64,000 nt of DNA, taken from Pseudoduganella umbonata. GTDB taxonomy: Bacteria > Pseudomonadota > Gammaproteobacteria > Burkholderiales > Burkholderiaceae_D. The stretch lies in the NCBI RefSeq assembly GCF_014192225.1, contig NZ_JACHXS010000002.1:496001-560000 (forward strand), written 5' to 3'. The translations under genes and the position numbers were made by a program. This document shows, in pieces, positions 50,623-60,377 of the stretch. Positions within the stretch are counted from its first letter, which is position 1; the number at the start of each line of letters is the position of its first letter. The notes below the pieces were generated by a model, which had not been told where the DNA came from, did no database searches, and was given only the letters and a program-made list of their open reading frames with translations.

Positions 50623-52715
50623 ACATGAATGTCTTTTTTGAAGAATCCGGCGATTTCAAGGTCGGACAAGTGCTGTCCACCGCCGGCGAGGCTTACCAGG
50701 TCGAGATGGCCAGCGGCAAGCGCACCAAGGTAAAGGCCAAGGACGTGCTGCTGCAGTACGACAAGCCGGCCCCCGAGGAGCTGCTCGAGCAGGCCCGCGC
50801 GGTGGCCGCCGATGTCGACCTGGATTTCCTGTGGGAGGTGGCCGGCCAGGAGGAGTTCGGTTTCGCGGAACTGGGCGCCGAGTACTTCGGCCATGCGCCG
50901 CTGCCCGCCGAGGCGGCGGGGCTGATCCTGGCGCTGCATACGGCGCCGGTGTACTTCCACAAGAAGGGCCGCGGGCGCTACAAGGCCGCGCCCGAGCAGA
51001 CCCTGAAGGCGGCGCTGGCCGGCATCGAGAAGAAGAAGCAGCAGGCCATCGTCCAGCAGGGCTACGTGGACGAGCTGAAGGCCGACCGCCTGCCTCCTTC
51101 GATGGCCGGCATCGTGCACCAGCTGCTGTTCAAGCCGGACAAGAACACCATCGAATTCAAGGCGCTCGAAGCGGCCTGCAATGAACTGCATACCACCCCG
51201 GCGCGCCTGATGCTGGCGGTGGGCGGCATCGGCTCGGCCAAGGACCTGCACATGGCCCGCTTCCTGTTCGAGTCGTTCCCGCGCGGGCACGGCTTCCCGG
51301 AGGTGGCGGTGCCGCCGCCGCCGGCCAACCTGCCGGTCGCCGCGGTCGAGGCGTTCTCGATCGACGATGTGACGACGACCGAGATCGACGATGCGATGTC
51401 GATCGTCCACCTGGACGGCGGCAAGGTGCGCATCGGCATCCACATCGCCGCGCCGGGCCTGGCCATCCGGCCGGACGATGCGATCGACAAGATCGCACGT
51501 GCGCGCCTGTCGACCGTCTATATGCCGGGCGACAAGATCACGATGCTGCCGGATTCGGTGGTCGAGGCCTACACGCTGGCCGAAGGCAAGACCTGCCCGG
51601 CGCTGTCGCTGTACGCCACGCTCGATACCGCCGACTGGACCGTGATCTCGACCGAGACGCGCGCCGAGATGGTGCCGATCGCAAACAACCTGCGCCACAA
51701 CGATCTCGACGACGTGGTGAATGAAGAAACCCTCGCGAGTGGCGAGGGCGACTATCCGCGCAAGGCCGAGCTGACCTTGCTGTGGGCCTGGGCGCAACAC
51801 CTGGAAGCGGGCCGCATGGCCAAGCGCGAGGCGTTCGGGCTGAGGCCGGAGCAGAACAACCGCGTCGACTTCAATTTCTATGTCGAAGACGACGTCGTCA
51901 CGATCACGCGCCGCAAGCGCGGCGCACCGCTGGACAAGATCGTGGCCGAGATGATGATCTTCGCCAACAGCACCTGGGGCAAGCTGATGCACGACCACGG
52001 CGTGCCGGGCATCTACCGCAGCCAGGGGCGCGGCGTGGGCGGCTGGAACGCCAAGATGCAGGTGCGCATGCTGACCCATGCCGCGCCGCACGAGGGACTC
52101 GGTGTCGACCAGTACGCGTGGAGCACGTCGCCGCTGCGCCGCTACACGGACCTGGTCAACCAGTGGCAGATCCTGGCCGTCGCCGAGAAGGGCGTGATGG
52201 CGCCGCTGGTCGCACCGTTCAAGCACAAGGATGCGAACCTGTTCGCCATCGTCTCCGCGTTCGACGCCGCGTATGCCGCCTATGCCGACTTCCAGGCGAA
52301 CATGGAACGCTACTGGTGCCTGCGCTGGCTCGGCCAGGAAAACAAGCACCAGGTCGACGCCGTGGTGCTGAAGGATGAAGTACTGCGCCTGACCGACATC
52401 CCGCTGGTGATCCGCCTGCCCGGCATGCCTTCCGCCGCGCGCGGCGCCGCCGTCAAGCTGGACGTGATCCGCTGGGACGAAGTCGACCTGACGATCGAGA
52501 CGCGCCTGCTGGAAATACAGGAAGCCGCCCCGGCCGCCGTCGACTTCGAAGAAGAAGAGGAAGAAGGAGACGCGGACAAGACGCTGGCCGGCGAAACCGT
52601 GCCGGAACTGGTCGCCGATCCCGACCAGCCCGCCGACGAGAAGGCGGAAGTGGCCGAAGCGGCCGCCGACGCCGCCGACGCCGACGAAGCCGCCACCCCG
52701 CCCGCTGCCGGCTGA
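50619..52715 (+). CDS. RNB-domain exoribonuclease (RNase II/R family)
   Basis: A 3'-5' exoribonuclease, 698 residues. N-terminal cold-shock-like domain (FFEESGDFKVGQVLSTAGEA), helical region, then the RNB core with AFSIDDVTTTEIDDAMSIVH, which carries the cluster of catalytic Asp residues (D-x5-D-D), GIHIAAPGLAIRPDDAIDKI, and the downstream YAWSTSPLRRYTDLVNQWQI with the conserved Arg residues. The S1 domain expected at the C-terminus is poorly recognisable. It is replaced by an acidic tail (VDFEEEEEEGDADK and Ala/Asp-rich end) of about 60 residues. A 19-bp inverted repeat begins 2 bp after the stop. Confidence 0.9.
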   Translation: MNMNVFFEESGDFKVGQVLSTAGEAYQVEMASGKRTKVKAKDVLLQYDKPAPEELLEQARAVAADVDLDFLWEVAGQEEFGFAELGAEYFGHAPLPAEAAGLILALHTAPVYFHKKGRGRYKAAPEQTLKAALAGIEKKKQQAIVQQGYVDELKADRLPPSMAGIVHQLLFKPDKNTIEFKALEAACNELHTTPARLMLAVGGIGSAKDLHMARFLFESFPRGHGFPEVAVPPPPANLPVAAVEAFSIDDVTTTEIDDAMSIVHLDGGKVRIGIHIAAPGLAIRPDDAIDKIARARLSTVYMPGDKITMLPDSVVEAYTLAEGKTCPALSLYATLDTADWTVISTETRAEMVPIANNLRHNDLDDVVNEETLASGEGDYPRKAELTLLWAWAQHLEAGRMAKREAFGLRPEQNNRVDFNFYVEDDVVTITRRKRGAPLDKIVAEMMIFANSTWGKLMHDHGVPGIYRSQGRGVGGWNAKMQVRMLTHAAPHEGLGVDQYAWSTSPLRRYTDLVNQWQILAVAEKGVMAPLVAPFKHKDANLFAIVSAFDAAYAAYADFQANMERYWCLRWLGQENKHQVDAVVLKDEVLRLTDIPLVIRLPGMPSAARGAAVKLDVIRWDEVDLTIETRLLEIQEAAPAAVDFEEEEEEGDADKTLAGETVPELVADPDQPADEKAEVAEAAADAADADEAATPPAAG

Positions 52716-52716
52716 A

Positions 52717-52862
52717 AAAACCGGTGACAGGCTCCTATTTCGAGGAAATGTTTCAAAATAACTGGAGCCTGTCACCGGTTTTCGATCCCGAACGCTGGCG
52801 GAACCTGGTGTCGGACATTTTTTCGGGGCCATGCCACGAAAAGGTGTCGGACACCGGTTTTC
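52717..52862. repeat. GGTGACAGGCTCC inverted repeat plus GGTGTCGGACACC pair
   Basis: Perfect 19-bp arms AAAACCGGTGACAGGCTCC (52717-52735) and complement (52764-52782), spacer 28 bases. Then a second unit: GGTGTCGGACATT (52807-52819) and GGTGTCGGACACC (52843-52855) facing each other. Two variants of the family are thus side by side in one 222-bp gap, starting 2 bp after the exoribonuclease stop. Confidence 0.85.
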
Positions 52863-52937
52863 GCTGCCGCCGCTGGTAACGCCGGTGGATTCACCGGGTA
52901 GAATGATGCCTTTCGCCGACGCTTTTCCTTCCTCTGC

Positions 52938-53819
52938 GTGAAGTATTTACAAGAAAACCGGTTCCTTGCGATCGCCCTGGCCGTGTCGGTACTCGCGCAT
53001 GCGGCGTTGCTGGCGGTGCGCTTCGTGGCGCCGCAGGAATTCAAGCTGACGCCCACCGACCCGACGCTGGAGGTCATCCTCGTCAATGCCAAGCACGCCA
53101 ACCGGCCGCTGAAGGCCGAGGCGCTGGCGCAGGCCAACCTGGATGGCGGCGGCATGGCCGACCAGGGCCGCTCCAAATCGCCGCTGCCGGACATGCGCCG
53201 GGTGGCCGACGGCGACAGCGTCGAAGCATCGCGCCGCCGCATCGAGCAGCTCGAGGAGGTGCAGAAGAAGCTGCTGACGCAGGTGAAGACGACGCCGTAC
53301 CGCGCCGCGCCCGTGACCGAGAACAGCAAGCCGGATCCGACCTCCACCGGCGCCGAGCTGATCGAGAGCAGCAAGGCGATCGCCCGCATGGCGGCCGAGA
53401 TCGCGCAAACCATCGAAGACCAGAACAAGCGTCCGCGCCGCACCTACATCACGCCCAGCACGCAGCAGGTGGGGTATGCGATGTACTACAAGACCTTCCA
53501 GCGCAAGGTGGAAGAGGTGGGCACGCTGAATTTCCCGCAACAGAACGGCCGCAAGCTGTATGGCGAGCTGGTGCTGTCGATCCCGATCTTCCAGGATGGC
53601 ACGCTGTACATGAAGGAAGGCGGCGTGACGGTGCAGACCAGCTCCGGCAATCCCGCGCTGGACCAGGCGGCGATCGCGATCGTGCGCCGCGCGGGGCCGT
53701 TCGGCAAGTTCCCGCCGAACATGCTGTCGAACGACCGCGACGACCTGTGGGTCATCATCACCCGCTTCAAGTTCACCCGCGAACAGAAGCTCGAAGCCCA
53801 GCTCGGCGGAGCACGATAA
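52938..53819 (+). CDS. TonB-like energy-transducing protein (TonB C-terminal domain)
   Basis: A 293-residue inner-membrane-anchored periplasmic protein. One N-terminal helix (FLAIALAVSVLAHAALLAVR), a mid-region with coiled-coil character (RRIEQLEEVQKKLLTQVKTT) and a C-terminal TonB-type domain (YGELVLSIPIFQDGTLYMKE, then NPALDQAAIAIVRRAGPFGK). The usual Pro-rich spacer is short and not obvious. No exbB or exbD is adjacent. It starts with GTG, with no upstream ATG in frame. It is followed closely by aroE (22 bp), so the two may be co-transcribed. Confidence 0.85.
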   Translation: MKYLQENRFLAIALAVSVLAHAALLAVRFVAPQEFKLTPTDPTLEVILVNAKHANRPLKAEALAQANLDGGGMADQGRSKSPLPDMRRVADGDSVEASRRRIEQLEEVQKKLLTQVKTTPYRAAPVTENSKPDPTSTGAELIESSKAIARMAAEIAQTIEDQNKRPRRTYITPSTQQVGYAMYYKTFQRKVEEVGTLNFPQQNGRKLYGELVLSIPIFQDGTLYMKEGGVTVQTSSGNPALDQAAIAIVRRAGPFGKFPPNMLSNDRDDLWVIITRFKFTREQKLEAQLGGAR

Positions 53820-53841
53820 CAATATAGAGAGATACTGAAAA

Positions 53842-54666
53842 ATGGAGATTCACGGCGTGGACAAGTACTGCGTGTTCGGCAACCCGATCGCCCACAGCAA
53901 ATCGCCCGACATCCACGCCGCGTTCGCCGCGGCCACGGAGCAGCGGCTGACGTATGAAAAACGCCTGGCGCCGCTGGACGGCTTCGCCCAGGCGGTCCAC
54001 GCCTTCATCGCCGAGGGCGGCAAGGGCGCCAACGTGACGGTGCCGTTCAAGCTCGAAGCCTACCGGCTGGCCGGCGCGCTGACCGTGCGCGCGCAGGCCG
54101 CCGGCGCCGTGAACACGCTGCTGTTCGATGAATACGGCATCACCGGCGACAATACCGACGGTGCCGGCCTGGTGGCCGACATCACCGTCAATGCCGGCGT
54201 GCCGATCGCCGGCAAGCGCGTGCTGCTGCTGGGCGCCGGCGGTGCCGCGCGGGGCGCCGTGCTGCCGATCCTCGAGCATCGTCCCGCCGCGCTGGCGATC
54301 GCCAACCGCACCGTGGCCACCGCCGAAGCGCTGGTGCAGCAGTTCGCGCCGCTGGGGGGCGAGGGCGTCGTTTCCGCCAGCGGATTCGACGGCGTCGACG
54401 GCAGCTTCGACATCGTCATCAATGCCACGTCGGCCAGCCTGCAGGCCGACCTGCCGCCCGTATCGCCATCGGTATTTCACCAGGGCACGCTGGCATTGGA
54501 TATGATGTATGGGAAAGAACCGACCGTCTTCATGCGGTTCGCCGCCAGCCATGGCGCCAGCGTGCGTGATGGCCTGGGCATGCTGGTGGAGCAGGCCGCC
54601 GAAGCGTTCCACGGCTGGCGCGGCGTGCGCCCGCGCACGGCGGAGGTGCTGGCGAACCTGCGTTGA
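53842..54666 (+). CDS. aroE: AroE, shikimate dehydrogenase
   Basis: NADPH-dependent reduction of 3-dehydroshikimate. 274 residues. Substrate site [20 protein letters not shown], catalytic Lys in [32 protein letters not shown] with the catalytic Asp, Rossmann loop [20 protein letters not shown] and NRT after it (NADPH specificity), and the C-terminal [20 protein letters not shown]. Full length. It precedes mtgA by 53 bp. The aroE-mtgA pair is frequent in this order in betaproteobacteria. Confidence 0.96.
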   Translation: MEIHGVDKYCVFGNPIAHSKSPDIHAAFAAATEQRLTYEKRLAPLDGFAQAVHAFIAEGGKGANVTVPFKLEAYRLAGALTVRAQAAGAVNTLLFDEYGITGDNTDGAGLVADITVNAGVPIAGKRVLLLGAGGAARGAVLPILEHRPAALAIANRTVATAEALVQQFAPLGGEGVVSASGFDGVDGSFDIVINATSASLQADLPPVSPSVFHQGTLALDMMYGKEPTVFMRFAASHGASVRDGLGMLVEQAAEAFHGWRGVRPRTAEVLANLR

Positions 54667-54719
54667 CGGACGTGTCTGCCGATTGCATCTGCTGAACCCA
54701 TCCTGCGTATAGATAAAGA

Positions 54720-55433
54720 ATGAAAAAAGCGCGCAAGCCCCTGGGCCGCTGGTCCTTCGTCAAATGGCTGTTCATCGTCCCCATCGCATTGTTCATCGCG
54801 GTGCAGCTGTATTTCCTCGCGCAGATCTGGTGGTGGCGCGACCATGAGCCGGGCATGACGGCATTCATGCGCCAGCAGTTGTCGGTCATGCAGGAAAAGA
54901 ACCCGGATGCAAAGATCGTCCAGAAATGGGTGCCATACGAGCGCATCTCGAACAACCTGAAGCGGGCCGTCATCGCGTCCGAGGATGCCAATTTTTCCGA
55001 TCACGACGGGGTCGACTGGGAAGCGCTGGAAAAAGCCTACGAGCGCAATGAGAAGCGCAAGAAGGTCACGCACGGCGGTTCCACGATCACGCAGCAGCTG
55101 GCGAAGAACCTGTTCCTGTCCGGCTCGCGCAGCTACCTGCGCAAGGGCCAGGAACTGATCATCGCGTACATGCTGGAAACGCTGATGGACAAGCGCCGGA
55201 TTTTCGAGATCTACCTGAACGTCGTCGAATTCGGCCGCGGCATCTATGGCGCCGAGGCGGCGGCGCGGCATTACTACAAGGTGCCGGCCGCGAAACTGGG
55301 CGCGGCGCAGGCGGCGCGCCTGGCCGTGATGCTGCCCAATCCCCGTTATTACGATGCCCACCGCGATACGCGCTACCTGAACCGGCGCACCCAGATCATC
55401 CTGCGGCGCATGAATTCGGCCGAGCTGCCGTAG
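54720..55433 (+). CDS. mtgA: MtgA, monofunctional peptidoglycan glycosyltransferase
   Basis: Polymerises lipid II into glycan strands at the inner membrane. 237 residues with an N-terminal helix (WLFIVPIALFIAVQLYFL-like region; FVKWLFIVPIALFIAVQLYF) and a GT51 domain: AVIASEDANFSDHDGVDWEA with the catalytic Glu, GGSTITQQLAKNLFLSGSRS, the second Glu in MDKRRIFEIYLNVVEFGRGI and AEAAARHYYKVPAAKLGAAQ. All five GT51 motifs are present and no transpeptidase domain follows, hence monofunctional. Confidence 0.96.
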   Translation: MKKARKPLGRWSFVKWLFIVPIALFIAVQLYFLAQIWWWRDHEPGMTAFMRQQLSVMQEKNPDAKIVQKWVPYERISNNLKRAVIASEDANFSDHDGVDWEALEKAYERNEKRKKVTHGGSTITQQLAKNLFLSGSRSYLRKGQELIIAYMLETLMDKRRIFEIYLNVVEFGRGIYGAEAAARHYYKVPAAKLGAAQAARLAVMLPNPRYYDAHRDTRYLNRRTQIILRRMNSAELP

Positions 55434-55583
55434 CCAAAGCGACAAACAGGCGCATTTAAATAGATTCCGCTGGTAAAAGTGGCTCTCCGGTCTGGTCCCG
55501 GCCGGGGCTTTGCCTGTACACTTGCGCTGTTTTATTTTTTGCGTCCTGCAAGTGTCCAGAATCCCAGCCGGCTGAGAGTGCCT

Positions 55584-56549
55584 ATGATTAATGTCTTCGT
55601 TCTACAAAATGGCCGGCTGAACCAGGTTCCCATCGAAACGCGCGAAGACCTTGAACAAGTGGCACCGGTATGGGTCGACCTGACCGACCCGGACGACGAC
55701 GAGCGCGCCTGGGTCAAGGCCATCTACGGCGTGACCCTGCCGGGCGAGGACGAAGTCAAGGACATCGAAGCATCGGCCCGCTACTACGAAGCGGAAAACG
55801 GCGACCTGCACCTGCGGACCGACTTCCTGCTCGAAGAAGACGACGGCCCGTCGCGCATCGTCACCGTCGCCTTCATCCTGGCGCGCAAGATGCTGTTCTC
55901 CGTCCACACGGACGACCTGCCGGTGTTCCGCCTGGTGCGCATGCGCGCCCGCTCGCGGCCCGGTTCCATCGTCGATTACATGGACGTGCTGCTGGACCTG
56001 TACGCCACCGATGCCGAGTACTCGGCCGATGCGCTGGAAGGCATCTACAAGAACCTGGAAGAAGTGTCGTTCCGCGTGCTGCAGGAAGAATTCACCGACA
56101 AGGACGCAGCCGACGCGCTGTCGGCCATCGCCCACGAGGAAGACTTGAACGGCCGTATCCGCCGCAACATGATGGATACGCGGCGCGCCGTCAGCTTCCT
56201 GATGCGCGGGCGCCTGCTCAATTCCGAGCAGTTCGAGGAAGCCCGGCAGATCCTGCGCGACATCGAATCGCTGGACGGCCACACGTCCTTCCTGTTCGAC
56301 AAGATCAACTTCCTGATGGATGCCACCGTCGGCTTCATCAACATCAACCAGAACAAGATCATCAAGATCTTCTCGGTGGCCAGCGTGGCCTTCCTGCCGC
56401 CGACCTTGATCGCCAGCGTGTACGGCATGAACTTCGACTTCATGCCGGAACTGAAATGGACGCTGGGTTATCCATGGGCATGGGGCCTGATGATCACCAG
56501 CGCCATCGCGCCGTTCCTGTATTTCCGGCACCGGGGCTGGCTGAAGTAG
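55584..56549 (+). CDS. corA: CorA-family Mg2+ transporter
   Basis: A 321-residue divalent cation channel (Mg2+, Co2+, Ni2+). The large N-terminal cytoplasmic domain includes VWVDLTDPDDDERAWVKAIY and DGPSRIVTVAFILARKMLFS. The long stalk helix leads into two C-terminal membrane helices, with the pore signature YGMNF (VASVAFLPPTLIASVYGMNF) after the first and ALIMTSAIAPFLYF-like second helix. The start MINVFVLQNG was chosen; a longer open frame upstream is not conserved. It is followed by a convergent gene. Confidence 0.95.
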   Translation: MINVFVLQNGRLNQVPIETREDLEQVAPVWVDLTDPDDDERAWVKAIYGVTLPGEDEVKDIEASARYYEAENGDLHLRTDFLLEEDDGPSRIVTVAFILARKMLFSVHTDDLPVFRLVRMRARSRPGSIVDYMDVLLDLYATDAEYSADALEGIYKNLEEVSFRVLQEEFTDKDAADALSAIAHEEDLNGRIRRNMMDTRRAVSFLMRGRLLNSEQFEEARQILRDIESLDGHTSFLFDKINFLMDATVGFININQNKIIKIFSVASVAFLPPTLIASVYGMNFDFMPELKWTLGYPWAWGLMITSAIAPFLYFRHRGWLK

Positions 56550-56566
56550 GCATTTCCGCCCTGTAT

Positions 56567-57025
56567 TCATGCACGATGGGGGCGAGCCTCCAGCGGCATG
56601 CCTGCCGATTCCCGGTTCTTCCTGTTCTGCAGGTTCAGGAAGATATTGGCCGTCATGGCCAGGATCGAGACGGCGGCGGAAATCTCCGAGATGACCAGCA
56701 CCGGCAGGATCTGGGCGTCTCCGGTCAGCAGCACGTAGGCGAGCGAACCCATCATGAGCGGCAATGCCAGGTTGAGCAGCCAGAAATGGATGCGCGCCAG
56801 CGTCGTGCTGCCCGTTTGCGGGAAGACCGTGTAGATGAGTCCGGAAATGGCCAGCGTCGTCCAGCCCAGCAGGTTGACGTGCGCATGCACGGGCCGCAAC
56901 GTGAAATTCTGGCTGGCGCCCATGCCGATGCCGATGGCCACGCCGACCACCAAGTAAAGGACGGCCAGCTTGATCCAGACGATGCCGGACTGTGCTTGTT
57001 GCGGTTGGACAGAATCGCTGTGCAT
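56567..57025 (-). CDS. Short membrane protein resembling haem-copper oxidase subunit I
   Basis: A 152-residue protein with four helices: WIKLAVLYLVVGVAIGIGMG, LRPVHAHVNLLGWTTLAISG and LIYTVFPQ, FWLLNLALPLMMGSLAYVLL, and VISEISAAVSILAMTANIFL. The HAHVNLLGW motif is what CcoN/NorB-type oxidase subunits carry at their low-spin haem, but the protein is far too short to be an oxidase. Similar short proteins are annotated as cytochrome-c-oxidase-like and their role is unknown. It may bind one haem. Convergent with corA; hemL lies upstream on the same strand, behind a terminator. Confidence 0.75.
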   Translation of the reverse strand: MHSDSVQPQQAQSGIVWIKLAVLYLVVGVAIGIGMGASQNFTLRPVHAHVNLLGWTTLAISGLIYTVFPQTGSTTLARIHFWLLNLALPLMMGSLAYVLLTGDAQILPVLVISEISAAVSILAMTANIFLNLQNRKNRESAGMPLEARPHRA

Positions 57026-57158
57026 GATGACTTCTCCGTGTGATCGAGTGAAGCAGCGGATTCTAAAGACCGGATGTCATCGAAATGTCGGAAGATTGTC
57101 GGCATAAGAAGTTCTTACGGTTGCCCGGTGAATGCACCGGGAGGGCAACCGGAGCAAC

Positions 57159-57185
57159 AAAAAAGGACGGTTGCCCGTCCTTTTT
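57159..57185 (-). terminator. Rho-independent terminator of hemL
   Basis: AAAAAGGAC / GTCCTTTTT around GGTTGCCC; symmetrical, so it works on either strand. It lies 23 bp past the hemL stop. A further larger inverted repeat (GGTTGCCC...GGGCAACC) is just beyond, at about 57119-57150. Confidence 0.85.
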
Positions 57186-57207
57186 CAGTGCGAACCGCGG
57201 CGCGCGC

Positions 57208-58490
<1,283 letters not shown>

Positions 58491-58494
<4 letters not shown>

Positions 58495-59342
58495 TGCTTG
58501 TCCTTTGTGTCGGTTGCCGCTATCGCGTGGAAGCGGTTCGGCACCAGCCGGCCCATGCCGTAGCGCTGGGCGTTGCGCAGGGCGCCGAAAGTGTATTGCT
58601 GGGCGAGGTCGACGGCTTGCGGCAGCGGCAGGCCGCGTGCCATGTAGGCCGCGATCGCGCCGGACAGCACGCAGCCGGCGCCGACGAACGGACCGGGAAG
58701 GTGCTGCCACCGGTCGTGGCGGATCACGCCGCCGTCGCCGTACAGCGTATTGGCGCGCAGGCCCGATTCCGAGCGCGACGTGCCGGCCGGGGTGCCCGTC
58801 ACCAGCACGTATTCGCAGCCCAGGTCGATCAGGTGCTGGGCATCGTCGCCCATCGTCTCGCCGTTCGACAGGTCGCGCCACGTTTCGGCCATGCGCCCCA
58901 GTTCGACCTGCGACAGCATCAGCAGCGTGGCCTGCGGCACCAGCAGCTGGCGCAGCACCGTGAGCAGTTCTTCCGGGTCCGTCTGTTCGGACAGCGGCGG
59001 CAATTGCGAGCCGAACGGGTCGAGGATCAGCGGCGCGTCCGGATAATCGGAGACCACTTCGGCGATCGATGAAATGTGTTCCATCTGGTCGACCGCGCCG
59101 ATCTTGAACGCGGCCACCTGTACATCTTCCAGCACCACCCGGGCCTGGTCGGATACCCAGTCCGGTTCCACGTGCTGCTGGTCTTCCACGCGGGCGCTGT
59201 CGCCAATGAGCAAGGCGGTCGTGACCGACAGGCCCTGGCATCCGAGCGCGGCGAAAACGCCGATGTCGGAATGCACGCCCACTGCGCCGATCGGATCGGC
59301 CACGCCGAATGTCAGGATGAGGGGTGATGTTTGGTTTTGCAC
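58491..59342 (-). CDS. thiD: ThiD-like hydroxymethylpyrimidine kinase
   Basis: A ribokinase-fold enzyme of thiamine synthesis, phosphorylating HMP and HMP-P. 283 residues. [20 protein letters not shown] is the N-terminal motif (GxxD...G), followed by [35 protein letters not shown], and the C-terminal nucleotide loop [20 protein letters not shown]. Here the usual GTGD/GDxF motif is altered: GAGCVLS has Cys in place of the catalytic Asp of GxGD. This could lower kinase activity or mark a variant subfamily. GTG start. Coupled to hemL. Confidence 0.85.
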
Positions 59343-59398
59343 GGCCAGTAGATTAAGATACCCGATTCGGCATTTTACTTGATTGAGGGTGGTACAAC

Positions 59399-59614
59399 GT
59401 GAGCGGCAATAATGTAGAAAATAACGTCCGGCAAAACAGCACGGCGGAATTCAAAAGCTGGATGTGCCTGATTTGCGGCTGGATCTATGATGAAGAAGCG
59501 GGCCTGCCCGAAGAGGGTATTGCGCCGGGTACGCGCTGGGAAGACGTGCCGATGAACTGGACGTGTCCGGAATGCGGTGCACGCAAGGACGACTTCGAAA
59601 TGGTGATGCTCTAA
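59399..59614 (+). CDS. Rubredoxin
   Basis: A small one-iron electron carrier, 71 residues: a short hydrophilic leader, then MCLICGWIYDEEAGLPEEGI and PGTRWEDVPMNWTCPECGAR with the two CxxC pairs binding Fe, and the aromatic core residues. GTG start; no in-frame ATG lies upstream. It is divergent from thiD (56-bp gap) and precedes pilG. Rubredoxin between thiD/hemL and pilG is a frequent Burkholderiales arrangement. Partners are unknown. Confidence 0.93.
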   Translation: MSGNNVENNVRQNSTAEFKSWMCLICGWIYDEEAGLPEEGIAPGTRWEDVPMNWTCPECGARKDDFEMVML

Positions 59615-59966
59615 AAAGCCGAGTGAGGGGACCCGATAATCCTATCGCGCAGCGCTTGTGGTGGGACCTCGATAAACCTATTGCGCAACGCCAGCCGCTG
59701 GTCTCCGGTACTCGCCGTACCTGAGTACGGCTCCGTTCCTCAACCAGGTCTGACGTCGCTCATTACGGTTTCTCGAGGCCCCGAGGCGCCTGCTGGAAAA
59801 GCGGTTCGCTACCGATATCGATGCGCAGTTACAAGTCCGAGGTCGCTCATTACGGTTTCTCGAGGCCCCGAGGCGCACGTAAGGGACCTCAATTTCCGTA
59901 GGGATTTACTGTCCGCCCCTTGGTTTTTCCCTGTGCTATCGTTAGGGAAACAGGTGGATACATTTT
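59615..59966. other. Intergenic region rubredoxin/pilG
   Basis: No protein gene. It carries the CCGTACCTGAGTACGG hairpin (59715-59730), which includes the 15-mer shared with the ffh downstream region, and the 35-bp direct repeat described separately. The pilG promoter should lie in 59880-59960. Confidence 0.5.
59755..59876. repeat. 35-bp direct repeat upstream of pilG
   Basis: The same 35 bases occur at 59755-59789 and 59842-59876 (start GTCGCTCATTACGGTTTCTC, end GGCCCCGAGGCGC), 87 bp apart. Each contains the small palindrome CTCGAGGCCCCGAG. They are identical over their whole length. Confidence 0.85.
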
Positions 59967-60365
59967 ATGACGACGACGCCGCAAGCGAACGGTTTGACCA
60001 TCATGGTGATCGATGACAGCAGCACGATCCGCCGGTCGGCCGAGATATTCCTGAGCGGGGCCGGTTATGACGTGGTGCTTGCCGAGGACGGGTTCGATGC
60101 GCTGGCCAAGATCGTCGACCACCAGCCGGCCCTGATTTTCTGTGACATCCTGATGCCCCGGCTGGACGGTTACCAGACCTGCGCGCTGATCAAGAAAAGC
60201 GCGAAATTCCATGCCACGCCCGTGCTGATGCTGTCGTCCAGGGACGGCCTGTTCGACCGCGCGCGCGGCGCGATGGTCGGCTCGGCCGCCTACCTTACCA
60301 AACCCTTCAGCAAGGACAGCCTGCTGGCCGCGGTGCGCGAGCATGCCGGCGCCGGGCGTCCATAA
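59967..60365 (+). CDS. pilG: PilG-type single-domain response regulator
   Basis: A 132-residue CheY-like receiver of the Pil-Chp twitching-motility system. IMVIDDSSTIRRSAEIFLSG holds the acidic pair, LIFCDILMPRLDGYQTCALI the phospho-Asp, PVLMLSSRDG the Thr/Ser switch and AYLTKPFSKDSLLAAVREH the conserved Lys. In Pseudomonas PilG drives the extension ATPase side of type IV pili. It is first in the pilG-pilH-pilI-pilJ-chpA operon; pilH follows after 12 bp. The phosphodonor should be ChpA, cut by the window end. Confidence 0.93.
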   Translation: MTTTPQANGLTIMVIDDSSTIRRSAEIFLSGAGYDVVLAEDGFDALAKIVDHQPALIFCDILMPRLDGYQTCALIKKSAKFHATPVLMLSSRDGLFDRARGAMVGSAAYLTKPFSKDSLLAAVREHAGAGRP

Positions 60366-60377
60366 CGAGAGCACGCC

